A stretch of DNA of 47,375 bases, from positions 1-47,375 of the forward strand of contig CAADGI010000025.1 of NCBI GenBank assembly GCA_900696495.1, read 5' to 3'. The translations under genes were made by a program, and so were the position numbers. The notes under the pieces were generated by a model. The model was not told the DNA's origin. It ran no database searches and saw nothing but the letters and a program-made list of their open reading frames with translations. The DNA comes from an uncultured Alphaproteobacteria bacterium (GTDB lineage: Bacteria > Pseudomonadota > Alphaproteobacteria > Micavibrionales > Micavibrionaceae). Shown in pieces: positions 9,655 through 18,004 of the stretch; position 1 is the first letter of the stretch, and the number at the start of each line of letters is the position of its first letter.

Positions 9655-12600
9655 ATGATCCAATTCAGCCGACTGCGTATTAACGGATTTAAATCCTTCG
9701 TCGACCGTACCGAACTTGATATCGGCCCGGGCCTTACCGGCGTTGTCGGTCCGAACGGCTGCGGCAAGTCGAACCTTGTCGAGGCGTTGCGCTGGGTGAT
9801 GGGTGAAAACTCGGCCAAGCGCATGCGCGGCGGAGAAGGCGGCATGGAAGATGTGATCTTCAACGGCACGGCGCAACGCTCCGCCCGCGATCTTGCGGAA
9901 GTATCCCTGCTCCTGAACAACGGTTCGCGCTCCGCCCCGGCGGCTTATAACGGCGCGGATGAAATTGAAGTCTCGCGCAAGATCGAACGCGATCATGGCT
10001 CGACTTATAAAATCAACGGCAAGACGGTTCGCGCGCGCGACGTTCATATGCTGTTCGCCGATACGGTCACAGGCGCGAATTCGCCTGCCATGGTTTCACA
10101 GGGCCGCGTCGCGCAGATCATCAATTCGAAGCCGGTCGACCGCCGCCTGATCCTCGAAGAATCCGCCGGGATTTCCGGCCTCTATGCCCGCCGTCACGAG
10201 GCGGAATTGCGCCTGCGCGCGGCTGATGCCAATTTGCAGCGCCTGCAGGATATTCTGGGCAGCATGGAATCCCGCCTGAACGACCTGAAGCGCCAGCAGC
10301 GCCAGGCGACGCGTTACAGAAACGTCAATGCGCAGATCCGCCAGCTCGAAATCATGGTCGCGTGGCTCGACTGGAAGAGCCTCGATGAGCGCATCCAGGC
10401 CTGCCGCAAAACATTTGAGGAAGCTGAAAGCGCCGTGGCGGAGAAACTCGCCACCGTTACGCAGTTGACCAAAACGCAGAATACGCAGGCTGAAGACCTT
10501 CCTGCCCTGCGTCAGGCCGAAGCGGAAGTCGCCGCGAAATTGCAGACTGTCAAAATCGCCCTGCAGCGGATCGAGGATGAGAGCGAGCGCCATGAAAAAG
10601 CGCTGAACGATACCGAAGAGCAAATCCGCCAGAGCCTGATCGACCATGAACATGAAACCCAGAGCCTCGAGGAAAGCACGAGCATTTTCGAGCGGCTTGA
10701 GACCGAGCATGCCGCCATCGTCGCCGAGCAGGAAAGAGATTCCGGCAAGCTCGAGCAGAAAGAAGCGATCAAGAACGATCTCGAGCAGAAGGTCCGCGCC
10801 CTTGAGGAGCAATATACGGCAATGATGCAAAGCGCCGCCGAAGGCCGCGCGCTTAAACAATCACTGGAACAGCAGATCGCCCAGAACACCACGCGCATTG
10901 AATCCGTTAATGCCCGCAAGGACAAGGCGACGACTGATCTCGAACAATTCAAGGCAAGCCGCGGCGATGACACCGCCGCAAAGGAAATCCAAGGCCGAAT
11001 CGATGAGCTGGAGAACAGCTCGAAAAAGCTGAATGAAGAAATCGAGGCCGCCCGCGCCCGTATCACGGAATTGCAGCGCGAAGTCAATGAAGCGCGCGGC
11101 AACCTGACCCGCGCCGAAAGCGAAAGCTCGGAATTCCGCGCCGAGAGCGCGATGCTCGAAAACCTGCTGCGCGGCGACGATAACGGCAAATACAAGCCGG
11201 TTCTCGATCAACTGAACGCCGATTCCGGTTTTGAAAAGGCGATTTCGCGCGCTCTGGGCGATGCGCTTCTGGCCTCGCTTGAATCAAGCGCCCCGGCCCG
11301 CTGGGTGACGCGCACCGGCCTTCGCAACCTGCCGAGCCTGCCGTTCGGCGTTTCGCCGCTGCTGCCTTCGGTTAATGCGCCGATCGAACTGCACCCTGCC
11401 CTCAGCCAGATCGGCCTCGTGCGCGATGAAGAAGAAGGCACCCGCCTGAAAGATTCACTGGAGCCCGGACAGGCGCTTGTCTCCAAGGACGGCTTCTACT
11501 GGCGCTGGGACGGTTATTTTGTGCAGGCGCAGGCCTCCGACCGTAACGCGGTTCATCTCGAGCAGAAAAACCGTTTCCGCGACCTGCAGAAGCGCCGCCC
11601 GGAAATTGAAGAAGCGCTCAAGGAAGCAACCGAAGCTCTCAAAAAATCTGAAACCGTTCTGGCCGAGCAAGAAAGCGCTCGCCGCGAAGGCGAGACAAAC
11701 CTGCGAAAGACCGAGCAGGAACTGAATGCCGCGCGTCATGAACTGGTGAAGAGCCGCGAGGCGCAGGTTCGCGCCGAGAGCGAAATCGCCCGTCTTGCCG
11801 AGATCATCCGCCTGTCCGAGGAAGACATAGCGACTTTGAGCGAGGTCATTAAATGGGATCAGGAGCGCCTCGCCGCCTGCGAAAAAGCCGCGAGCGAGCG
11901 CAAGGAAGAGGAAACAGACAAAATCCGCAGGGCTTTGCTCGAGGCGCGTGAAACCTATCAGTCCGCTGTCAGCGCATTCGATATGTTCCAGCAACAGCAG
12001 AACAGCCGCAATGCCCGCCTGCATGCCATTGCCGACGAGCGCGTCAATACCCAGAACCGCCTGATCCGTTCGCGTGAGCGCCTGAAGAACCTCGAAGAGC
12101 GTCAGGGAACGCTTGCCGAAAAACTCGAAGCGCTGAAGCGCCAGCCCAAGGATTTTAACGAGGACAAGGAGAAACTCCTTGGCCGTATTTCCGAGATCGA
12201 GGCCGAGCGCGCGGAAGCTGCTGATCGTCTTGCCGCCGTCGATAATGAAGTCACCGAAACGGGCAAGGCATTGAAGCAGGCCGAAGCCGCGCTGTCCGAG
12301 GCGCGTGAATCCCGTGTCCATGCACAGGCCACGCTCGCCGCGCTCACCGAGCAGCAGGGCAGCGTCAACCAGCATATTCAGGAGCAGTTCGAGGTTCCGG
12401 CCGCCGAGCTTGCTGAACATACCGCCGTCGAGATGAACGAGTCGGTCGAAAATCTTGAGTCCTTACGTGCGAAAAAAGAAAAACTGATCCGCGAGCGTGA
12501 GAATATCGGTGCGGTGAACCTGCGTGCGGATGAAGAATATGAAGCGCTTGAAAAAGAAGTCGGCGCGATCCTGAAAGACCGTGACGACCTATTACAAGCG

Positions 12601-13131
12601 ATCGAGGAACTGCGCGGCGCCATTAACAAAATCAATGCGGAGGCGCGCGACCGCCTGAAAGCGGCCTTCGATCACGTCAATACGCATTTCCAGCGCCTGT
12701 TTACGCAGCTCTTTGGCGGCGGCAAGGCGCACCTCGCGCTGATCGACGCCGACGATCCGCTGGGTGCGGGTCTCGAAATTTATGCCCAGCCGCCGGGCAA
12801 GACGCTGCAATCGCTCTCCCTGCTCTCGGGCGGCGAGCAGGCGCTTGCGTCCATTTCCCTCATTTTCGCGATGTTCCTCACGAACCCCTCGCCGATCTGC
12901 GTGCTCGACGAGATCGACGCGCCGCTGGACGACGCGAACGTCGACCGCGTCTGCAACCTGCTCGAGGAGATTGCAGCCCGCGGCGAAACCCGTTTCCTGG
13001 TCATCACGCACCACCGTATGACCATGGCCCGCATGAACCGCCTGTATGGCGTGACCATGGCCGAGCGCGGGGTTTCGCAATTGGTCTCGGTTGATTTGCA
13101 ACAATCGTTTGAATTCCTGGAAGCGGCTTAA
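9655..13131 (+). CDS. smc: Chromosome segregation protein SMC
   Basis: ATPase that forms ring-like dimers and compacts and segregates the chromosome. The 1158-aa protein shows the full SMC layout: Walker A at residues 32-39 (GPNGCGKS), a long coiled coil, a hinge around residues 505-640 beginning near YKPVLDQLN, a second coiled coil, and the C-terminal signature LSGGEQALASISLIF followed by Walker B VLDEIDAPLDDANV. Its start lies 3 bp after the dsbA stop, so the two are probably cotranscribed. scpA and scpB are not in the window. Confidence 0.98.
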   Translation: MIQFSRLRINGFKSFVDRTELDIGPGLTGVVGPNGCGKSNLVEALRWVMGENSAKRMRGGEGGMEDVIFNGTAQRSARDLAEVSLLLNNGSRSAPAAYNGADEIEVSRKIERDHGSTYKINGKTVRARDVHMLFADTVTGANSPAMVSQGRVAQIINSKPVDRRLILEESAGISGLYARRHEAELRLRAADANLQRLQDILGSMESRLNDLKRQQRQATRYRNVNAQIRQLEIMVAWLDWKSLDERIQACRKTFEEAESAVAEKLATVTQLTKTQNTQAEDLPALRQAEAEVAAKLQTVKIALQRIEDESERHEKALNDTEEQIRQSLIDHEHETQSLEESTSIFERLETEHAAIVAEQERDSGKLEQKEAIKNDLEQKVRALEEQYTAMMQSAAEGRALKQSLEQQIAQNTTRIESVNARKDKATTDLEQFKASRGDDTAAKEIQGRIDELENSSKKLNEEIEAARARITELQREVNEARGNLTRAESESSEFRAESAMLENLLRGDDNGKYKPVLDQLNADSGFEKAISRALGDALLASLESSAPARWVTRTGLRNLPSLPFGVSPLLPSVNAPIELHPALSQIGLVRDEEEGTRLKDSLEPGQALVSKDGFYWRWDGYFVQAQASDRNAVHLEQKNRFRDLQKRRPEIEEALKEATEALKKSETVLAEQESARREGETNLRKTEQELNAARHELVKSREAQVRAESEIARLAEIIRLSEEDIATLSEVIKWDQERLAACEKAASERKEEETDKIRRALLEARETYQSAVSAFDMFQQQQNSRNARLHAIADERVNTQNRLIRSRERLKNLEERQGTLAEKLEALKRQPKDFNEDKEKLLGRISEIEAERAEAADRLAAVDNEVTETGKALKQAEAALSEARESRVHAQATLAALTEQQGSVNQHIQEQFEVPAAELAEHTAVEMNESVENLESLRAKKEKLIRERENIGAVNLRADEEYEALEKEVGAILKDRDDLLQAIEELRGAINKINAEARDRLKAAFDHVNTHFQRLFTQLFGGGKAHLALIDADDPLGAGLEIYAQPPGKTLQSLSLLSGGEQALASISLIFAMFLTNPSPICVLDEIDAPLDDANVDRVCNLLEEIAARGETRFLVITHHRMTMARMNRLYGVTMAERGVSQLVSVDLQQSFEFLEAA

Positions 13132-13140
13132 TTTTATTCG

Positions 13141-13215
13141 CAACTCCGGCGAAAGCCGGGGCCCATCGGTTGGAAAGCCGATATTTTATGGGCCCTGTCT
13201 TGCGACGGGGTTACG
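13141..13215. repeat. Degenerate palindromic repeat copy R2 between smc and atpI
   Basis: CTCCGGCGAAAGCCGGGG is followed by complementary 8-bp arms GGGCCCAT (13159-13166) and ATGGGCCC (13188-13195) and a decayed right hairpin (GTCTTGCGACGGGG). It resembles the other copies but has diverged. It could also act as a transcription terminator for smc; there is no T-run. Confidence 0.55.
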
Positions 13216-13235
13216 TCACTGTTAAAGGCTTTGGC

Positions 13236-13577
13236 ATGAATGAAGATATCCAGAACCTGGACAGGAAGCTTAAAGAGGCTTCTAAAAGCCATGAAATTGC
13301 AGATAAACGAAACGCCGAGAATGTCAGCGTCGGCATGAAGGCGGGGACCGAACTGGTCGGCTGCGTCATTGTCGGGGCGGCGCTGGGCTGGGGGGTGGAT
13401 ACATGGCTCGGGATCAAGCCTTTCGGCCTTATTTCCATGCTTTTACTGGGCGTTACGGCGGGGTTCGTCAATGTGTGGCGGATAACGCAGAATATGGGCT
13501 CAAATGTCGGATATTCGCAGTTGCATCGGGGGGAAAAACCCGCTAAAAACCCCGCAGATCAAGGAGAATCAGAGTAA
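13236..13577 (+). CDS. atpI: ATP synthase accessory protein AtpI
   Basis: Small membrane protein thought to help assembly of the c-ring or Mg uptake. The 113-aa product has a charged N-terminal helix, then two transmembrane segments (GTELVGCVIVGAALGWGVD and FGLISMLLLGVTAGFVNVW), matching the AtpI/AtpZ type that opens Fo operons. I chose the ATG at 13236 because AAAGG precedes it by about 8 nt; an earlier ATG at 13170 would add 22 residues encoded by repeat R2 and is unlikely. atpB follows immediately, its ATG adjoining the atpI stop. Confidence 0.88.
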   Translation: MNEDIQNLDRKLKEASKSHEIADKRNAENVSVGMKAGTELVGCVIVGAALGWGVDTWLGIKPFGLISMLLLGVTAGFVNVWRITQNMGSNVGYSQLHRGEKPAKNPADQGESE

Positions 13578-14327
13578 ATGGCCGACCCGATCCACCAGTT
13601 TATCATCGAGCCGATCGTGCCCCTGCAAGTGGCAGGCATTGATATTTCCTATACGAATTCCTCGCTTTGGATGACCATTTCCGTACTGGTTTCCGTTACG
13701 TTCATGACCCTTGCGACATGGAAAAAAGCCATGGTGCCGGGCCGCGTCCAGATGGCCGCCGAAATGATGTACGGCTTCATCGCCAACATGATCCGCGAGA
13801 ATATCGGCACGCGGGGCATGGAATATTTCCCGCTGGTGTTCACTATCTTCATGATCGTGTTCATCGGCAATATGCTCGGCATGATCCCGTGGTCGTTCAC
13901 CTACACAAGCCATCTGATTGTTACCGCCGCCCTCGCGCTTATGATCTTCTTCATGGTCGTGATTATCGGCATTGTCCGTCACGGCGCGCATTTCTTCCAT
14001 CTGTTCCTGCCGCCCGGCGTTCCGGCGTGGCTGCTGCCGCTGATTATTCCGATCGAGATCGTTTCGTTCCTCGCGCGTCCGATCACGCTTTCCGTTCGTC
14101 TTTTCGCCAACATGATGGCGGGGCACCTCGTGCTCAAAGTTTTCGCGGGCTTCAGCGTTGCCATGCTGGCGGCGTTCGGAACAGCTGGCCTGTTTATGGG
14201 TATCGTGCCGACGCTGTTCAACGTCGCGCTGATTACGTTCGAATTTCTGATCGCCTTCCTGCAGGCCTATGTCTTTACGATCCTGACCTGCATTTACCTG
14301 AAGGACACGATCGAAATAGGTCACTAA
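13578..14327 (+). CDS. atpB: ATP synthase Fo subunit a
   Basis: Membrane stator subunit that carries protons past the c-ring. The 249-aa protein has about six transmembrane segments and the diagnostic essential arginine in LARPITLSVRLFANMMAGH, followed by the conserved C-terminal helix (FLIAFLQAYVFTILTCIYL). It directly follows atpI without a gap and precedes atpE by 42 bp, which holds the atpE ribosome binding site (GAAAGGAA). The F1 genes (atpHAGDC) are not in the window, as expected for alphaproteobacteria where the Fo and F1 operons are separate. Confidence 0.98.
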   Translation: MADPIHQFIIEPIVPLQVAGIDISYTNSSLWMTISVLVSVTFMTLATWKKAMVPGRVQMAAEMMYGFIANMIRENIGTRGMEYFPLVFTIFMIVFIGNMLGMIPWSFTYTSHLIVTAALALMIFFMVVIIGIVRHGAHFFHLFLPPGVPAWLLPLIIPIEIVSFLARPITLSVRLFANMMAGHLVLKVFAGFSVAMLAAFGTAGLFMGIVPTLFNVALITFEFLIAFLQAYVFTILTCIYLKDTIEIGH

Positions 14328-14369
14328 ACTTTAACTACTGAAATCAACCACTGAGAAAGGAACTAAAAC

Positions 14370-14594
14370 ATGGAACTCGAAGCTGCAAAACTGATCGCCT
14401 CTGCACTGGCGCTTATCCCGATCGCGGGCGTTGGCGTTGGCCTTGGCCTGATCTTCTCGTCCTACAACGAAGCTGTAGGCCGCAACCCGACCGCGCTGGA
14501 ACTGCTGGAGAAGAAATTCTTCCTGACCTTCGCGCTGACGGAAGCCCTCGCGATTTTCGCGCTGGTTATCTCGCTCGTCATCCTGTTCGGTTAA
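14370..14594 (+). CDS. atpE: ATP synthase Fo subunit c
   Basis: Proton-translocating ring subunit, 74 aa, two helices. The N-terminal helix has the glycine series GVGVGLGLIF, the polar loop contains R38-N39-P40, and the proton-binding acid is E58 in FALTEALAIF. A glutamate with no sodium-type Q/S/T ligand set argues for proton use. A strong ribosome binding site (GAGAAAGGAAC) and the preceding 42-bp gap fit the high expression needed for a multi-copy ring subunit. Confidence 0.98.
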   Translation: MELEAAKLIASALALIPIAGVGVGLGLIFSSYNEAVGRNPTALELLEKKFFLTFALTEALAIFALVISLVILFG

Positions 14595-14596
14595 TA

Positions 14597-15286
14597 ATGC
14601 AAGCCGTGATCCGTCATAGCCTGCTCTGGGCTGCATGTCTCCTCCTCGTGCGCGTTCCCGCCGCGATGGCTGATCGTGCGCCCGTGCATGGCGACGCGGA
14701 TCCGGAGGCGGCGCACAGCGCCGCCGTTGATGCCGCCCATGCCGATGCCGCGCACGGTGCTGCCGATGCAGCCCATGGCGGCGGCGGTGTAGGCCTGCCG
14801 CAATTCGACCCGTCTTCCTTCGCAAGCCAGGTTTTCTGGTTGGCGATCATGTTCGTCGTTCTTTACGTCTTCTTCTCGAAGAAGGCCCTGCCCGATCTCG
14901 GCGCGGTGATGAAGAAGCGCGACGTTCATATTCGCGGGGCGCTTGAATCCGCCAAGCGTCAGAAGGAAGTCGCCGAAGGTCTGCAGGCCGAGTATGAGCG
15001 TGACATCGAGAATGCCCGTTTAGAGGCCACCGGCGCCTTTACGGCAGCCGAGAAGACCATCAAGGAAAAGGCGGATGCCGGCTACCGCGCCTTCCAGGAA
15101 AACGCGGCGAAGCAGATCGCGAAGACCGAAGCCGAGATCGAGAAGGCGAAGACCGCGGCCATGGAAGACATGCATTCCCTCGCCGCCGAGATCGCCAGCA
15201 AGGCCGCCGAGAAAATCATCGGTGTCGAGACCGACCTCGACCAGGCGAAAACCCTGGTGCGTTCACTGAAAGCGAAGGCGGCCTAA
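14597..15286 (+). CDS. atpG: ATP synthase Fo subunit b'
   Basis: Peripheral stalk subunit (often called atpF2, atpG or b'). At 229 aa it is longer than usual. Residues 1-26 look like a signal sequence (LLWAACLLLVRVPAAMA); residues 27-68 are a His/Ala/Asp-rich low-complexity segment with AAH and DAAHGG units; residues 69-100 hold the conserved GLPQFDPSSFASQVFWLAI membrane helix, and the rest is the charged coiled coil of the stalk. The His-rich part would lie on the periplasmic side. The start is 2 bp after atpE. Confidence 0.93.
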   Translation: MQAVIRHSLLWAACLLLVRVPAAMADRAPVHGDADPEAAHSAAVDAAHADAAHGAADAAHGGGGVGLPQFDPSSFASQVFWLAIMFVVLYVFFSKKALPDLGAVMKKRDVHIRGALESAKRQKEVAEGLQAEYERDIENARLEATGAFTAAEKTIKEKADAGYRAFQENAAKQIAKTEAEIEKAKTAAMEDMHSLAAEIASKAAEKIIGVETDLDQAKTLVRSLKAKAA

Positions 15287-15287
15287 G

Positions 15288-15776
15288 ATGGAAATCCTGC
15301 ACGATACACATGTCTGGTTCGCGATTTCGTTCGGCATTTTCCTGCTGGTGGCGTTTATTTTCGGCCGCAAGGCCATGCTCGGCAAGCTGGATAACCGCAT
15401 TGCGGAAATCCGGAATGAAATCCAGACCGCCGACGCGCTGAATGCCGAGGCGAAGCAATTGCTCGTCCAGTACCAGATGCGCCATGAAGAAGCCGTGCGC
15501 GATGCCGCCAAGATCAAGGCGGAAGCCGAAAAAGACGCCGAGAAAATCCGCGCCAAGGCCGAGGCTGATTTCCAGGAGTCCATGGAGCGCCGTGAAAAGC
15601 AGCTCGAAGAGCGCCTCTCCCGCATGAAGCAATCGGCCATCGCCGAAATCCAGCAATATGCCGCGGATCTCGCCGCCGCTGCGACAGCAGAAATCATCGC
15701 CAAGAAGCTCGACAAGAAGCTCAATGAAAAGCTCGTCGACCGCGCGATCGACAACATAGACGAGAACCTCCACTAA
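15288..15776 (+). CDS. atpF: ATP synthase Fo subunit b
   Basis: Peripheral stalk subunit, 162 aa: one N-terminal membrane helix (FAISFGIFLLVAFIFGRKA) followed by a long charged helix rich in Ala, Glu and Lys that pairs with b' and binds subunit delta. The start follows the b' stop by one base. proA begins 9 bp downstream, so the Fo operon may read into proA. Confidence 0.96.
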   Translation: MEILHDTHVWFAISFGIFLLVAFIFGRKAMLGKLDNRIAEIRNEIQTADALNAEAKQLLVQYQMRHEEAVRDAAKIKAEAEKDAEKIRAKAEADFQESMERREKQLEERLSRMKQSAIAEIQQYAADLAAAATAEIIAKKLDKKLNEKLVDRAIDNIDENLH

Positions 15777-15785
15777 GGACCGGTC

Positions 15786-17063
15786 ATGGGCGCAACGCAA
15801 ACAGCCGCAACCGCCCAGCAGATCGTCAACGAACTCGGCCGCAAGGCGCGGGCGGCGGCTTCGGTTATTTCCCAGACATCAGAAAAAGAAATTAATGCCG
15901 TGCTTGATTCAATCGCCGCCAAGCTGCGCGCGAATGTTAAGCCCATTCTTGAAGCTAACGAAAAAGACCTCGCTGCCGGACGCCAGAAAGGCCTGTCGCC
16001 TGCGCTGATTGACCGCCTGAAACTGAACGCCGAACGTATTGAAGGCATGGCAAAGGGGCTTGAGGTCGTGCGCGCCCTGCCCGACCCCGTTGGCCGCATT
16101 CTTTGGGAAACCACGCGGCCCAACGGCATGAATATTCAACGCGTATCGGTTCCCATCGGTGTGCTCGGGATGATTTATGAATCGCGCCCGAATGTGACGA
16201 TCGACGCGGCGGCGCTTTGCCTGAAATCGCGCAATGCCGTCATCCTGCGCGGCGGTTCCGAAAGCCTGCATAGTTCGTTGGCGCTGCATAAACTGATCCA
16301 GGAAGCTTTGAACGAAAACAATATCCCCGTGGATGCTGCCGCCATGGTGCCGACCGCAGACCGTGATGCCGTCGGCGCGATGCTGGCTGCGTCTGACCTG
16401 ATCGATGTCATGATCCCGCGCGGCGGCAAGAGCCTCGTTGAGCGCGTGCAGAACGAGGCGAAGATGCCGGTGTTCAGTCACCTTGAGGGCATCTGCCACA
16501 TTTATATCCACCCCACGGCGAAGGCGGAAATCGCGAAAAGCGTTACGTTCAACGCCAAAATGCGGCGCACCGGCATCTGCGGCGCGATGGAGACGCTGCT
16601 GCTGGATAAAGATTTAGACCAGAAAATCGCCAAGGATGTTGTGGTGCAGCTGCTGGATTCCGGCTGCTCGATCGTCGGCGATAAAATGGCGCGGGCTCTT
16701 GATTCAAGAATTGGCGAGGCGACGACGAAAGACTGGACCACGGAATATCTCGACGCGAAGCTCAGCGTCGCCGTTGTCAGCGGCGTCAAAGAAGCCGTGA
16801 ACCATATCAACACTTACGGTTCGCATCACACCGACAGCATCCTCACCGAAGACAAAGGTGCTGCCGATTACTTCCTGAAAAATGTCGACAGCGGCATCGT
16901 CATGCATAACGCCTCGACCCAGTTTGCGGATGGCGGCGAGTTCGGCATGGGCGCGGAAATCGGTATTGCAACGGGCAAAATGCACGCCCGTGGGCCCGTG
17001 GCGCTGGAGCAGCTTTGCACGTATAAGTATCTTATTCACGGAACCGGGCAAACACGCCCTTAG
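15786..17063 (+). CDS. proA: Gamma-glutamyl phosphate reductase
   Basis: Second step of proline synthesis: NADPH-dependent reduction of gamma-glutamyl phosphate to the semialdehyde. The 425-aa protein has the aldehyde dehydrogenase fold with the catalytic cysteine in NAKMRRTGICGAMETLL, plus MIYESRPNVTIDAAALCLKS and the C-terminal GEFGMGAEIGIATGKMHARGP. proB is absent next to it; in many alphaproteobacteria obgE-proB precede proA-nadD-rsfS-rlmH. Here proA sits 9 bp behind atpF, which suggests that an old junction joined the Fo block to this block. Confidence 0.97.
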   Translation: MGATQTAATAQQIVNELGRKARAAASVISQTSEKEINAVLDSIAAKLRANVKPILEANEKDLAAGRQKGLSPALIDRLKLNAERIEGMAKGLEVVRALPDPVGRILWETTRPNGMNIQRVSVPIGVLGMIYESRPNVTIDAAALCLKSRNAVILRGGSESLHSSLALHKLIQEALNENNIPVDAAAMVPTADRDAVGAMLAASDLIDVMIPRGGKSLVERVQNEAKMPVFSHLEGICHIYIHPTAKAEIAKSVTFNAKMRRTGICGAMETLLLDKDLDQKIAKDVVVQLLDSGCSIVGDKMARALDSRIGEATTKDWTTEYLDAKLSVAVVSGVKEAVNHINTYGSHHTDSILTEDKGAADYFLKNVDSGIVMHNASTQFADGGEFGMGAEIGIATGKMHARGPVALEQLCTYKYLIHGTGQTRP

Positions 17064-17064
17064 G

Positions 17065-17134
17065 TGTCATCCCGGCGGAAGCCGGGATCGGGTAAGTAAT
17101 TGGCAACCAGATTCCGGCTTTCGCCGGAATGACA
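17065..17134. repeat. Palindromic repeat copy R3 between proA and nadD
   Basis: Bounded by TGTCAT (17065-17070) and ATGACA (17129-17134). The left hairpin is CCCGGCGGAAGCCGGG and the right is TTCCGGCTTTCGCCGGAA. It fills nearly the whole gap between proA and nadD and ends just before the nadD ribosome binding site (AAGGTAGG). Confidence 0.88.
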
Positions 17135-17143
17135 AGGTAGGAC

Positions 17144-17773
17144 ATGACGATCTTTACCCTTCCACATACCCTTGATAGCGCCCGTTGGAGCGGCATGCGG
17201 GTCGGCCTGCTCGGCGGCTCGTTCAATCCGCCGCATGAAGGCCATGTTCATATCAGCCTTGCGGCGCTCAATGGACTGGAGCTGGACGCTATCTGGTGGC
17301 TGGTTACGCCGCAGAACCCGATCAAGACCGAGAAGCCGATGGATCTGGCCGAGCGCGTGCGCCTGTCGGAGGAAATTACCGCGCCGCATCCGAAAATACT
17401 TGTGACCGATATCGAGAAGGATCTCGGCACAACAATCACCTATGACACGATCAAAAAACTGAAACCGCATTTTCCCAAGACGGACTTTGTCTGGGTCAGC
17501 GGCATGGACAATGCGCTCAATCTTCATAAGTGGAACCGTTGGAAAGACCTGCTGGATGAAATCTGTATGGTACATTTAACGCGTGCACCGGCCAGTTCCC
17601 TCATCCAGACCTGCCCCCTGCTGTTGCTGGAAACCCAGAAACACGTGGTAATCGATAAAGGCGGGCGGCTACCGCTCGAGCCACGCACCACCTATTGGAT
17701 GCTGCAGAAGAAGATCGTCGATATCTCCTCGACGCAGATTCGCGAAAAACAGGGCAAAAACGGCGGGGGGTAA
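17144..17773 (+). CDS. nadD: Nicotinate-nucleotide adenylyltransferase
   Basis: Joins ATP and nicotinate mononucleotide to give deamido-NAD. The 209-aa protein has the nucleotidyltransferase start GLLGGSFNPPHEGHVHIS (with the HxGH-type motif), WLVTPQNPIK, FVWVSGMDNALNLHKWNRW and the C-terminal ISSTQIREK. The ATG at 17144 follows AAGGTAGGAC; an internal ATG (MRVGLLGG) is possible but the 17-residue N-terminal extension is common in alphaproteobacteria. It is followed by 231 bp without a protein gene, then rsfS, its usual neighbour. Confidence 0.95.
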   Translation: MTIFTLPHTLDSARWSGMRVGLLGGSFNPPHEGHVHISLAALNGLELDAIWWLVTPQNPIKTEKPMDLAERVRLSEEITAPHPKILVTDIEKDLGTTITYDTIKKLKPHFPKTDFVWVSGMDNALNLHKWNRWKDLLDEICMVHLTRAPASSLIQTCPLLLLETQKHVVIDKGGRLPLEPRTTYWMLQKKIVDISSTQIREKQGKNGGG

Positions 17774-17818
17774 GGGTTTCCAAGGGGTAAGGTGCTGGAA
17801 TCCCTTGGTTTCTGCCGT

Positions 17819-17847
17819 TTGCCAAGGGCCGGTAAACGCCCTATAAT
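17819..17847 (+). promoter_or_regulatory. Strong sigma-70-type promoter before the rsfS leader
   Basis: TTGCCA (17819-17824), a 17-bp spacer and TATAAT (17842-17847). The predicted transcription start is about 17854, which is also the A of an ATG for a 15-codon ORF. Confidence 0.6.
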
Positions 17848-17853
17848 ATATAT

Positions 17854-17978
17854 ATGAGGTTTGATAACACTCAGATGGAAAGCAGAGGGACCGCGATTTG
17901 ACCGGAGGCCTCCGTTTTCATGAAAACCTAACCGAAGTGAAGCAGGCGCTGCGCCCCTATGGGCTCGGCGTTTTTTGT
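17854..17978 (+). ncRNA. Candidate small RNA or attenuating leader of rsfS
   Basis: About 125 nt between a consensus promoter and an intrinsic terminator, with no convincing protein gene. AGGTTT (17857-17862) can pair with AAACCT (17924-17929), but the latter overlaps a competing hairpin GTTTT-CATG-AAAAC (17914-17927), so the two folds exclude each other. CGGAGGCCTCCG (17903-17914) is a perfect palindrome. A 15-codon ORF starts at the predicted +1 (MRFDNTQMESRGTAI). I could not match it to a known RNA family; it is either a free sRNA or a leader that controls rsfS. Confidence 0.45.
17947..17976 (+). terminator. Intrinsic terminator upstream of rsfS
   Basis: Stem of ten positions (17947-17956 with 17961-17970, one mismatch and one G-U), loop CTAT, followed by six T and, after one G, five more T. 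It stands only 29 nt before the presumed rsfS start, so it can end a small RNA or attenuate rsfS. Confidence 0.65.
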
Positions 17979-18004
17979 TTTTAACCTGAAAGGAGCCATA
18001 AGCC

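Noticed and set aside
11455-12420. 321-codon open frame on the minus strand inside smc
   Set aside because: It is antisense to the smc coiled coil, whose biased codons keep other frames open; no domain and no ribosome site.
13170-13235. Extended N-terminus for AtpI starting at 13170
   Set aside because: The extra residues are encoded by repeat R2, and the start at 13236 has a ribosome site.
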